From Burhinus oedicnemus (taxonomy: Eukaryota; Chordata; Aves; Charadriiformes; Burhinidae): 64,000 nucleotides of DNA. How positions within the stretch are numbered: position 1 is the stretch's first letter; each line of letters opens with the position of its first letter. The position numbers were made by a program, and so were the translations under genes. The notes under the pieces were generated by a model. It saw only the letters and a program-made list of their open reading frames with translations, made no database searches and was not told the DNA's origin. This document shows, piece after piece, positions 33,014 through 45,546 of this stretch. The stretch spans positions 742,748-806,747 of the forward strand of contig VFFE01007650.1 of assembly GCA_008921705.1 (NCBI GenBank), in the 5' to 3' direction.

Positions 33014-36000
33014 TACTGTTCACTTTCAAATTTTAGTGTATTTTCTTTTAATGAAGACTGAGCTTAATCATTAGATTTAAATGTTGCACTGCTGAGTCTG
33101 GAACTTAAACAAATTTAAAACTTGTGATGAGGTAATGAGATCCGGCAGTACCTTTTCTCTGCAGGTCTACTCACAAGCAATGAAGTCTATCAAAGAAGGC
33201 ATGGTTTGGTTGATCCCTGTTTTTCTCTCCTTTCCACTGAAACAGAGATTTTGCTATAATATCCAGAGCTTAGGCAGTTGCAAGTATTTATTTAATGTTT
33301 ATAACATGTATTACGTTTATTGTTTTTATAATTCCATTCAAGGACCTTCTTTGCAAAGAAAGTTCAGAAGTTCCCAGGATTATATGTTCTGTAGTGTTAG
33401 CATTCTCACATAGTAGTTTCACAATCATTAGGGAGATAAAAATTTATGTAGTTACGTATTATTGTACTTACTGTTCTGTTAGAGTTCTGGCACCCTTACA
33501 ACATATCACTATTATACTCTAAACCTAAACAACCAGAAGAGGTTTTATTTTAAATGAGTACATTTGAAAAAAAGAGGGTGAATATAATGTCCATCTAGGA
33601 AAATTTGCAACAAATAAGGGGGATTGAATAGCAGAAGGAGGGAAGAAGAAAAATGTAAAAAGGGTTTTTAAAAAACTCATGAAGTCAGTGTAACAGGTTC
33701 CATTAGATCCTTGTATTTCTGTGTTTCTGCAACTTTGCTCTTGGCTGTTAATTAGTAGCCTGTTTCTCTATTTACATTTGCATAATAGAATTTTAATGTA
33801 AAGTAAAGCAAAATGCAGATATTGGATCTAAGATCAGTGCAAATCCAAATGACAAATATCGTTTGCAGACTAGGTGGGAGCTGGCTGGCTGAAAAAAATT
33901 GAATCCAAGGTCTCATCTCTCACCTGCAGTGCCTATAAACATGTATATATACATGCATAATTTTTTATTACAGAGAGTTTTACAAGAACTGGAGAACACA
34001 ATATAATGATATAAAAAGCAAAATCCTATCAGCTGTTCTTTATTATTCTGAATAAGATTGGTAATATGAAGAACTATACTACAGTTCCCATCAGTGCCAG
34101 TGAGGTCTTAACTGAAGCAAGTTTCATTAAAATCAACACATTCTTCCTAAGAAGCTTAGGTATTTTCTTTAGAGCTGCCTGAAGCTTTTAGTTTATTTTT
34201 TGTAGGGGAGATGAATTGGAGAGGGAAATATTACATTAAGAAGTCATAGAGTAAAACTTCCATGCTATATATTTTGGGCAAAGTAATAAAGCTTGGGCCG
34301 TTCAAGGTCACCCTCTGACAAACATATGATTTGTGAGTTTGTGTGCTGACCCTGAAAACATAATAACAGACAGAAAAATTTTACAGTATCTTCACACTTT
34401 TATGAATAGGTGGTCTTCACTACTTTTCCAGTGGTTTCTTCTTTTTCATTAGCTCCCAAACTTTTTTCTAGTGCAATAACAATATTGAGGGATACTCTTT
34501 GACTGCCTCAAAGTTTCCTATAGGTTATTTGCAGAAATCGTGAATGATACCTATACTTTTGGGTTTTTTCCTTCCTTCTAATGGTGGATATGACTGTTAA
34601 CATTCTGTCCACACTGGGTCCATAGACTAAAAATGGACTCTTTTAAGGCATGGAGCTCATGAAGGTGCTAACCCAGATCAGACAGCAGCTATTAATACAG
34701 CTCATGTATTGACAGTAAGGCTACAAACAGCTAACAAAACAAACATCTGCTCTGCTTTCAAATGCATTCCCCACATTTTCAATCTTGTCTGTCCTTGAGT
34801 TGATTTTGAATGTTGTCTAATAACACTTTTTTTTTTTTTTTAATATTAGGAACATGCATGCTCTTGCTGTCTTTCTTTCTGTCATGCTAGAGAAAAAATG
34901 CAAAATCAAACAGAAAATCCAAATACTAGTGTAAACATCGATAAAGAATGGGAAAAACCTATGTTCATAAGAGCAGTTCATTAACTAGTTAAAACAAAGA
35001 TATTAGCAAGTGCTCAAAGGATTAAAAATCTGGATTATAAATGAAGAAAATTTCCAGTATCTTTCTTGTGACTTGATGTAATCAAGCTAAGTCAAGAGTA
35101 TAAGGTTTCTACATGATAAGAGAGCTTTTCTGAAGTGAGATGGAAAAAGCTCCACAGACGTATTTGAGGAAACTTGGGATAAACCAGAGTGTGAAAATCA
35201 GCTGAATACTTGTTGAATAAAGTAAGAACCAGTGATAGATGGGGGAAAACTTGCTCAGTGACTTAAAATTTATCAGTTTGTAATTCTCTCCTGTGACTAG
35301 GAATCTGAGGAGCTGGCAACTGCCCAATGCTAGTAGTTTTTGCTTATATAGCTAACAGTATAAGGTGATAAAAGTACTCTTTCTTTTTTCATTTTTACTC
35401 AGTTCATTCTTGTCTTGAAACTTTGGAAATCCATTTTAAAGAATAATGAAAAGTGTGCTTTATGCTAAAACAATATGAAATGAAACATAGACTTAATCTA
35501 AGCAGCTAAGGCTTGCTTGACCCTAAAGGTTAGAAAACAAAAACCGGGTTACATTAAAAGATAATACTCTCATGCCAAACCAATGAACTTCACAACTTTC
35601 TTGTGTAAAACCATATGATGAAACTATGCTCAAAGGAAAAGCAATAATGAAGGCAGATAGATCACTTGCATGTATTACTTTACAGGAAATCATGTCAGTA
35701 TGTATTAATGTTACCTTACAATATACATTGCCTAGGTAAGAAATACTTTAGATATGCTGAACTTCAGGATATATGATTTGCTTATGAGTGCATGAATATT
35801 GTTTCAAGCTGAAGATAAAACAGGTAAATATGTAATGTTTTTGTTGCATTAGCCTTTGTTATTATGTATTCATTATTATATTATTTCTACAGGCTACTTC
35901 TAAGTATATTTCACCTAAGCCTCTAGAAGCTTAGAAAGAGGCATCCTGTCATTATTTTGTAAATTCAAAGAATGAAAGTGACAAACTGACAGTTTATATT

Positions 36001-36199
36001 ATGGAGAGTTACAAAATCATTTCGGAAACATAGTGGCTTCTTTAGTTTTTGGGTAGGCAATAGTTGAAATAAGAAACCCAAGTAATTTGTTTTCTGTGAA
36101 AGTTCTTACAGAATTGAGGTACATTATAAATTAAACCCAAAGATTCATGGGCCAGAAAATTGCTCACATGTAGGTTTTAGAAGATGGAAAAGTAGAAAT
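33014..36199. other. AT-rich stretch, nothing recognised
   Basis: Contains a T15 run at 34827-34841. Frames are 92 codons or shorter with no domain. Confidence 0.5.
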
Positions 36200-36600
36200 T
36201 CTCACCAGGTTCTACAAAGCGAGAACGGTGAGATGTGCCTCAGGAGAGGCTGAAGCGATGTGCAGGAGAGGACTGTGTGGTGGAAACATGATGAGGTCCA
36301 TGAGGCCAGATGTTGGGGAAAGAGCAGAGGGGTAGGCAAGAGCTAGTGTCATGCAACCCTCACTCATGGCAGTAGGGGAGTGCAGAACTGGAGGCAACCC
36401 TGACCTCTTGCAGCAAACATTGGGGGCTGTGGTAGAGAAGCACCCTGCGTACTGGGAAACCAGTGCGAGCTTCACCCAACTCCAGTCACAGTTCAGGTCT
36501 CCAGTCTTCATGGAAGTTGACAGGATTATCCTCTGTTGTGGTGAGATGATTTCTGTTACATGAGTGAAATGATAGTGGTGCATCAAGGCCTTGGCTTCTG
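36200..36600. other. Locally GC-richer block with overlapping frames
   Basis: A 124-codon minus frame (36212-36586) and a 70-codon plus frame overlap here. The minus translation contains scattered Cys and Pro but no motif I recognise. The length can be explained by higher GC. Confidence 0.35.
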
Positions 36601-39239
36601 CTGGTCATTGTAGGAGACTGGATACGTGGCTAGCCAAACTTTTAGTGTGAGCCAATACAGGTGTTCTTCTATTTATCTTACTAAATACATCTCTTTATGC
36701 ATAACCAAAATGAAATGTAATAAGTACATTTATAAATGCATTCATTAAGACATATATGGACAAATCTTCAAGATATATAAATTGGTCCAGCTCCACCCAG
36801 TCTGTGAATTTACACCTGATTAAGATCTACTCAGAATATTCAATTCTGTTTTGAAAACAGTACAACACAGATGCGCAGTTCTATAAAATATGAACATGAA
36901 AGTTAATTTTCTGAAGTGTCTCTTTTTATGACTTACCAGTCTTAAACATGAAATATCTGATTGAAGTCATCAGATTTCATGACAGCAGAAACATTCAGGC
37001 AGTATTCAAGAAGCATAAAATGATTAATTTAAAATAACAAATTAAATTTCCGTTACGTATTGTGAGAAAACCCATGTGAAGTGTTTCCAGTGAAATGTGA
37101 ATATAGATGAAGTTCAGATGCAAGCATATTTTGTTATGAATGTGAGACTTGGCCCATTTGCTAAGGTTTGTGAATAGGATTCCAGCTGAGTCAACATAAG
37201 CCAGTCTGTGGTTCAAATGAGAAAACAGGTGGAAACTCGCCTTGAAAACTCTTGTCCTGATAATTCACTACCCAGAATTCAAGTCCTGAGAGATAAGATT
37301 ACGTAAACCAGGTGTAAGGAAAATGTTGATTGGAATTAGCCCAACCTGACAATTTGCATCCAAACCCTTTCCTATATGAGAGTGACTGAGCTGTGCAGAT
37401 GTTAAAATCTCCATTTAAAATAACACACGCTTTTCTTTTGATTTGGGGCAGAGTTACAATTGGATGAAAGCCCTCTGGAAATTTAAATATAATCAGTTTC
37501 ATGCATGGCTTCATGAGATTAAGACCAAAAAAAAAAATGGATTTTTCTTATGAGAACAGCTAATTTTATGAGAATTCTGCATATTTGGATTCAAACGTCT
37601 CAAAGAGTATGGAAGGCTTTGGCATTTTTAAACCAAATTAAATATCTGCCTTCCTGACATGACTGCTGTACACCATTGTAGTAAACGAATCAGAACAGTT
37701 CCAAAAAGTGATAGTTGTATTCTTGGCAGTAATTAAATTATGACCAAATGCAAATTTGTAGAAAGTTATTGGAGGAAAACCAGTGGATTGAAAGGTGTGA
37801 GATAGAAAGACCTCTGTAGGCAGTGGTCCACTCAAGCTGGAGCAAACATCAAGGAGGCCAAAAAGACTAGTCTTTTCTGGAGGTAATACTCAACGTTGTA
37901 AGACTTGCATGTCTCTTCCTTTCAATTCTTTTCTTAGACCTTTATTATTCTGATACTCACAGACAAATACCTTTCCTAAACATTGTTGGCAGACCCCATC
38001 TTCTTTTAAGAGGTAAATATGTTTTATCTGAGTAATATTTTGGTTTCTGACAGCTAAATTAGCTAATATATTGCTTTGAGTCTTTGGATATAAGTAACAA
38101 GTTTCGAATGGACAGGTAAACGTCAAGTGTGGCCAGAAGGTGCACATTATTCCAGATGGAGGAAGGGAGTAAGGGTTAACAAGCCCAGATGAACTCTTTT
38201 CCTTCAATTCTATTCACATAAAGGAATAACATTTTATTTTTTAAATTTCGCCTTTATTAAAAAGAAAAAATCAAGTTACAAGCATTAAAGTAGATTTGTG
38301 CTTCATTCAAAACCGGGCTAAAAGAGTACTAACAATGTACTTTAATAATTTTAGAAGATTTGGTCTCCAGTACTCTAAAACCTTGTTCTATGCTATAGTT
38401 ATCTAAAACAGACATTAGCAGAAACAGATGTCGTTGGCTTTTTTTCTCTCTGCATGGAAGGCGTAAGATTTCTCCAGAATAAAAGATATAGAAACCAAGA
38501 GGAAACATATTTTCTTGGTGCACATGTTTTCGACACTTGGCCTACTAAACTGGGGTATTATGATTGCCAGACATGCCTGCTTTGAAATAGTAGATATGGA
38601 ATAAAATACCCATGGTGGGAAAACACTTGAGGGTGACATCAAATACAGCCTGATTTATATACCTTTGAAATTCCACACAAAATTGAATGATGCAGGCAAT
38701 TCTATTGCTTTGCTGTATAAATAGGCTATGTTTTAATGGCACCCATTCAGAAACGTGTAAATAAGTGCTCAATAGAAAAAATACACAACTCAGTAAAAAA
38801 AAAAATTAAAATTAAAAATGAGATAATAAAGATCAAGAAATAGGTTAATTGGGCAAATAATGCCTCATAAGTATTTTAATTTCTATTCAAGATCAATCAG
38901 AAAAAGAAAAAAGGGTCTAGTGACATAAAGCTTGCAAAGATGGAGAAAAGGAATGCAGTAACATGCTTCTATTTCTTTAAGACTAAGTACTTCATCATTG
39001 CATAGCATTCCCTTTGGCTCTATTTAAATTTAGCAGACAGCTATAAGCGGAGAGAAGCCCAAAAGAGTTGGACACAGATAATATATTACATTATGACCAA
39101 AAGGTTAAAATTATGAGCAGAAGAGAACTCATTCCACTTGGAAACACACAAACAAGATATTTGGTGGAACTAATGCAAAACATGGATAGTCAGTGAGTTG
39201 TAACACATAGATGCCAAAAAGAAATGGCAGCATGAATGG
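36601..39239. other. AT-rich stretch, nothing recognised
   Basis: Frames are 105 codons or shorter with no recognisable motif; poly-A runs near 37530 and 38798. Confidence 0.5.
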
Positions 39240-39650
39240 CTAGCTCTAAGGGTTAGCTGTCAATGGAATGTGACAGCAAACAAGGCCAACAACATTTTGG
39301 CCTAAGATATTAAAAAAATCATGTCATAGTGCAGGGAGATGGAAATGCAACTTCATACAGCACCTAGGGTGCATCTGGAATGCTTCACAACTCCCAGCAT
39401 CTCACTTCTGGAAACATATTAGCAAACTGGATGCAGTTCAAGGAAGGATCACAAAAATAATATTGGATTCACGAGAAAAGTTTAAAATAGCTATATAAAA
39501 CAACTTTGTTAAAGCACAGACAATTGAGACAGACATGCGAACTGAAAAGTGTTTAAGGATGTTTTCTTCAATTATGTGTGGCTATGAACAACAACAGGAA
39601 AGAAAAATTTAGACTGTTTGGAGAAAAATTATTTCAAGAATAAGATGTAA
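39240..39650 (+). mobile_element. CR1 LINE ORF2 fragment (old, diverged)
   Basis: Ordered matches to CR1: 'GTGACAGCAAACAAGGCCAA' with 'CAACATTTTGG' (consensus AACAAGGCCAATAGCATTTTGGG), 'GGTGCATCTGGAATGCTTCA' (consensus CCACATCTGGAGTACTGTG), 'GCAAACTGGATGCAGTTCAA' and 'GGAAGGATCACAAAAATAAT' (consensus AACTGGAGAGAGTCCAGCGAAGGGCCACAAAAATGAT), and 'AGAAAAATTTAGACTGTTTG' near the end. Heavily mutated, with no coding potential. Confidence 0.75.
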
Positions 39651-42600
39651 TTGGTGTATGGAAACCATATGGGGAGAGTCTAGTACACTTAAAACAACAA
39701 AAAAAATACTAAATGTGGAAAAAAAATCCATAATTACAGAAAGATTAAGTGGATATAAAAAAACTTTTTTTTGTCCTTCTGACTTTATGACACTTTTAAT
39801 TGTCTCTGGAAAGGACATCTTAGCCTTATTCAGGAAAGCAAGATGTCTCAGTTGTTGTTCCTTTTGTTTTAACCTAAGGCTAGCTACTTAAAACTGTTAT
39901 TAGCTGTTCAGAAAGAGAGATCAGCTGTTCTTTCCTAAGATCTTACATTAATGCTTATCTGGATGATGCCTATGTTATGAGCATAGAGTAGGGACTAGGA
40001 GAACAAAATCAGTCTTCATGAGAACTGAGCTTGGCTGAGGTCCACAGTAAACATGTGTAGCAAACATATATGGCTATCAAAGGAGGGAAATGTTTTTCAA
40101 GATTTACATGACAAAAGCTCTGTGCCTTTAAGTCTATAATCTATAGCACATACTATAGGCCTTTTCCTTCTGAGAACTCTACAGATCCTAGGGGATCAAA
40201 GTCAGCCAGAATTATCCTTCAGGCAGGTCAGTGGCTCTTCTGGCACTGTGGTCCATGATAATCCTTCTTTGTGCTGTTCTTGTAAAGAAGGTTCTCCAGC
40301 TATTGTCTGACTTGGACATTGATAAAATGAGTTCTCAAGAAGTGTGTGGGGGTCAAAATATATGATATTCATAGCATGATATCCAGTGTCACTCTTGGAC
40401 TAATACGCAGCTTTCCTAATTTCGTTATTACTTTCCTCCCCCTTTGTGGGTATCTTCTGGCTTACAGATGAATTATGATGTGGCTTGAGATAAACAGGGA
40501 TGTTGAGATAGTTGGATAGGGTAGGATGTTTGAGATAGTACTACAAAGGCACCTGATCCTTTATCTCAATAAAGTAACACAAAAGATTAATTAGTATTTA
40601 CCTGTACCTGCTACAGGTGCTGTATAAACATTTATTGTTAACATGAACTGACCACACCTGAATTGTGAGAGTGACTTTTAAGGAAGTTTATCAGACCTGT
40701 TTACCAGATATTTGCAGGCAGATAGGCTTAATGTAGAAGTATCTAAATTTAGGCCAACAGAACTGTTCTGATTTGCTGTTGAAATTGATTGCCAGGGACA
40801 TTACATGGTTTTCTGCAGCTCCCTATGGCCCATGGCCTCGGTTTGCATGTCACGGCAGCGTGGATGTAATGCACGACTGGGAGTTTGACTGTGGTTGCAG
40901 GCAGAACCGGATGTGAGACCTGCGAAACCACCCTGAATCCTTTCATTTAAACAGGGCAATAAGGTGTGATGTTTACTTGGAAGGACAGAGTATGGGCCCC
41001 TTTTTAATCCTGTTAAATGGCTTGATTGAAAGGAATGGTGAAGGCATGGTTTGACTGATGTTTACTCTGCTTATTTGCAAGCCCCAGTGTGTCATCTCTA
41101 CCATATGCAGACTCATGTACAGCTGCAAGTGGATGCAATGGTCCGGTTCAGGGTGCTTCTGAATTTGAAAGGACAGAATTAGAAGACCTTTTTCCCCATG
41201 TGGTTTCTTTGTACAGTTTTTCCTAGAATAAAAATCAATTTTCTTTCAAAAGTAATCCTGATAATGTAACTAATTTGAAATCTTGTCTAAAACTGAAATT
41301 AAACTATATACAACTTCTTTTTACACATCGACACTGGTTTACTTATATTTTGTCATGTACAAGGATCTGAAAAGAGCTATTAATATTTGATGGAACAGAA
41401 TGTTCATATTTTAAAACAATAAATGTGCTGACTCTAAAGCATTAGATTACTTTAACTTGAATTTATCCTTTGTTTCAACAACATGAAGAGAAACTATGAA
41501 TTTCTACTCCCACAGAAAGAGGTAGAATAGGTCTACATTTTTTATAACCCTCAGATTTGTGTGAGAAAATACAGGAAGGATCTGTGACTGTAAATCAAAA
41601 AGATTAGGACTCATATATGAATGAACTTAGATTTAGAAATGGATTGCAAGGTCAAGTGGGATGAGGTTGTAAAAATGCGTTTTATCTTTTGTTGAATACT
41701 GAGGAGTTATGAAGCAATATTTATAGAAAGTATCGTTGGTATGTCTCAGTAGTGCAGTATGTTTCCTCCTACATTCCCAGGTTAAAACATTTTTCTAATC
41801 TCATGCAGGAAAAAAAGAAGTAACATTTAATATTTGTAGCTCTGCAACATAATTAGCTTGTTTGCCTTCTTCAGTTTTTCATTTATAATTGTCTGATTTT
41901 AAGCTATCTGTGGAAATTCTCTGGCACTAACTGTACTGCCATGGCCAGATAAAACAGGTGAGAGTATTCCAAACAGGAGATGTCACTTCTTAAAGCATTA
42001 TAATCATTCAACTGAAATGTTCTTCCAAGATTCCACATTTCAAAGTATTGCTAATAAACATTTAGTGACAGTATTCAAAATGTATCAGTGAAACATACTA
42101 AAGGCATAACTTTAACTACTTTCTGAGATAAACTTAATAGATGACAGGCTGTTGCTAGAAGACGATGCAAACAAAGCCTCGCAGTGCTCAGAGCTTTTTC
42201 TGTGCTATTAAGACTTTTGGTGCAGGAGCCATGATGTGCTCTCAGCAATAGTCACTGATCTGTGACCTTTCTGGTATGGTGAATTCATCAAAGTTGTGCT
42301 AAGAAACTGTGCTCTTTTTGACCTGATGCTTTTGGATTGTCCTTTTTTGTTTGTTTCTTTTTGATATGGACAAATCACATTTTTCATTAATTTATAAGGC
42401 ATTTAGTCTGACAGCTTTAAATGATTTTATTTTCTGTATGCTGAAACCATCCCCGTTGTAGCAATAGTTTCCTGAAATATCTGAGACCAATTTATTGGAA
42501 AAAGAAATAAACCCAAACCAAACCCCCCTACTAAGATAGACTGTCATCCCCAAAGGCAGCTGGTGTCTTTGTGTTTATGCCAAATAGGAATGACCTCTCA

Positions 42601-45177
42601 TAGAAAGCTTTGAGTACTTGCAATCTGTTGGCCTGAGACAGCAACTGAGTATCACTTGAGAGGACGTAAAAGCCATGACTGAAGCCCTGGGAGAGCTCAG
42701 CGTTTCTGAGGAGGTACATTTCAAAACCAGATCCAAAACGAAATCTTGAACTCCAGCACCTGCCTATTAAGTTCTGTCCTGTGCAGTGCCGTAGGTAGGG
42801 CTTGAATGAATGAGAATATGCATGCAATTGGCTACTATTAATTTTATAGCCAAGTTTGAATGTCACTGCTGTAGAATTGATTTTAAGCTTCCTAATTCAG
42901 GAAAAAAGATTACATAGCCTTAAAAAAATTGAAGGTGGAGAAGAAATTTGCTTTGATGTATATGAACTACACTATCGGAATTTATTTATCGTTATTTACC
43001 TATCTCTGAGCCTATCAATGTCATCCTGGCCGTGAAAACTACTTTGAATGAAAGCCAAAAGAAAGTAATTTTACAGCATTGTTTTCATTTTGGGAACGTT
43101 ATTACTTCAGTAAAAAGGCAGTTCTACAGAACACAATGAATGTTCTAAGTATGGGGCAAAAATCAATATAATAAGTTCCCTTGTACTGTAGTTTAAAATA
43201 AGTGCAATGATTGCAGCTTATTTTCCACACCTGTTATATAACAATCAGACATTATTTTGATGTTAGACAAGTTCACTTTATTTATAAGATAAATCTCACA
43301 ACTGAAAATGCCAATTTACTCCTAGTAATTCTAAATTTTCCAAAGAAGCCAAGGCTAAAGCTGGCTACAATCAGTATTGCAGTTCTTCCACACTTCTGGT
43401 AAGGGCACTATTATTTATAAGACAAGCTATCTAATTGGTTGTCCGGTTTAGGTACCCAAATCAGAAAATTCTGCTTTGAGTCTGAGGTTTGTCTCCAGTG
43501 ACTCTCAAGTTTCTTTTAAAAATGCAACATACTGGTATTAATCATACAATATTTTCCCTGTCACAGCACCATTACTCAGACCGTGGAGGTAACGATGCTG
43601 AGCCTTTCTAATGAAAGTGGATGATTAAAAAGGCATTTGATACAGTTGTTTTAGTCAAAGTTAGCTTACTTTGCCAGCCACGGAGCAGATGTGAAGGCAT
43701 GCTTGGTACGGGAGCTGACCCTCCCCTCCAGTGGGTGGACTTTCTTACACTGTATTCTCCACATGACCCACTGAGAGGCAAAAGAAGAGGCAAACAAGGC
43801 TCAGGAAGTGTATTTTAGACATCTATTTTGGGATGCAGCAAATCATATTTTAAATGTGCCCATCACTCCCTACTGACTACATGAGGAACACTTGGGGTTA
43901 ATGACTTCCTCCGCTGCAATCAGAAACAACTCAAGACAGTCAGAAATTTTCAAAGAAATTGTTCATCCATTAAACAGCTGAAGAAAATATCTGAACATTG
44001 TCTAAGCACAAATAATTCTTAGAAATGATTTTTTTTCAAATTCATAATGTTAAATATATCTTTTGAGAGTTTAAAATGTCACTGCCAAAAGAAGCTCTCT
44101 TAAAAGAATGCTTTAGATCAAAAGAAATTTTACAAATCAAGCCATTTATAGCATCACTAAATAAGAAACAAAAAAAATATCAAAATTATCTAAAGAAAAT
44201 TATATTTTTACTATTTTTACTTCTTCACTTTCTGCTCATCTACAGTATGTAACTTCTGAATTGGTTTTGACCTGAGGACTGTGAAGTATGCCGAGCTGTG
44301 ATACTGCTTTGCTATAGAAACAATTACACAGTAAGCATGTATAGTCACAAGAGTGAAACTCACAAAGAAAATTTGGAGTTAAGGTTAAAACCAAAATGAT
44401 TGCCAACACTGAAATTCAAGGAATTCTCAGCTGTTTTTAAGATCTACTATTACTTACCTTCTTATGAATCCCCTCCTTACTGATACCATGCTACTGGTTG
44501 CTACTTCAACAATCTGTATTCTTGTGGAATGCATCACCACAATATAGCACAAGTTGAATATTTTTTGATGAGAGGATATGCAGTTTTTCTTTTGGTGTGC
44601 ACCAGGCCCTTGTGGAGCACAGTCCCTTGTGCTCAGTGGACTGGAGTAAGAGAGTGTATGTGGAAAATCTGTATTACCAGCTTGTATGTGCATCGCAGCA
44701 TGTGTCTTTAGTGGCAAAAGTTTGGATGGTTTACATAGGAACTGATATGGCTGTCAGTTCCATAATGAGACAGTATAAGGGATGTGTACTTGCTCCCTGA
44801 TCTTCTCAGATATCCCATTATTGGCTTATTTCCCAGTTCTTGATGGTGTGGTATTCACCATCTGTCTTCTTATCTGATTAGCGTGGAAGTACAATGCCCC
44901 TCTGCTTTCCTCATGGTGAGACAAGGCTCGGCTTTGCCCTCCTTGTGGCCTCAAGCAGCAGTTCACAGAGGCAATAAAGGATAATGAATGGCAGTTAGAT
45001 ATGAGGTAAGCAATAAAGTCTCAGTAGCCCATATATTATACGCTGGAAGTAATAGTTTCAGTTGAAGGTTCTGTTTGTGTTGTTGAGGAACTTCCTAATG
45101 ACTGCCAAAGTACCGATTCATCCTCCGACTCTGTAATGCAATATATCTACTCGTTCTTTCCATGTCCTTTGGAGGTA
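39651..45177. other. Long AT-rich stretch without recognised gene
   Basis: Frames are 111 codons or shorter (longest on the minus strand at 42531-42866), with no domain. The part at 40740-41110 is less repetitive and has several TAAT and ATTTGCA-like words; see the findings. Confidence 0.45.
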
Positions 45178-45546
45178 TTAAGTCATAAAGCATTCCAGTA
45201 ACCAAATATCCAAGGCAGTAATGGCTGTTCTTTGTGCTGCTATGGTTTGTAAGAGTTTAGGGTGAAAAGGAGACCGGGCCATATGTGCCAGGACCAAGTG
45301 GAGGTGCTCCCTCACTCCCTGGACACAGGGGCCAGGTTGCCTGGCCTCCAGCGCAAGTTCCTCACAGGATGCAATGGCAAGAGATGGTTCCAGTTGTTTT
45401 GAGAACCACAAACCAGCCTTGTGTCTTCCCAGGAGCCCTGCGATTCCCGGTGTTGGTACAGCAAGTCCTCTGGCTACAACAACAACCACACTAGGAAACT
45501 TCACACAGAAAGAACCTGCAGTCTGCTGTGGCTGCAGGTTTTGCTG
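45178..45546 (-). other. Unrecognised 122-codon open stretch
   Basis: The minus strand is open from after TAG at 45547-45549 to TAA at 45178-45180 with no ATG near its 5' end. The peptide is rich in Ala and Leu and contains two stretches, ELALEARQPGPC and TAITALDIWLLE. I do not recognise a family. Local GC is higher than average, which lengthens chance frames. The frame continues downstream with five more stops in about 100 codons, so it is not convincing as a gene. Confidence 0.15.

Noticed and set aside
36212..36586. 124-codon minus frame
   Set aside because: No recognisable motif, overlapped by frames on the other strand, in a locally GC-richer block.
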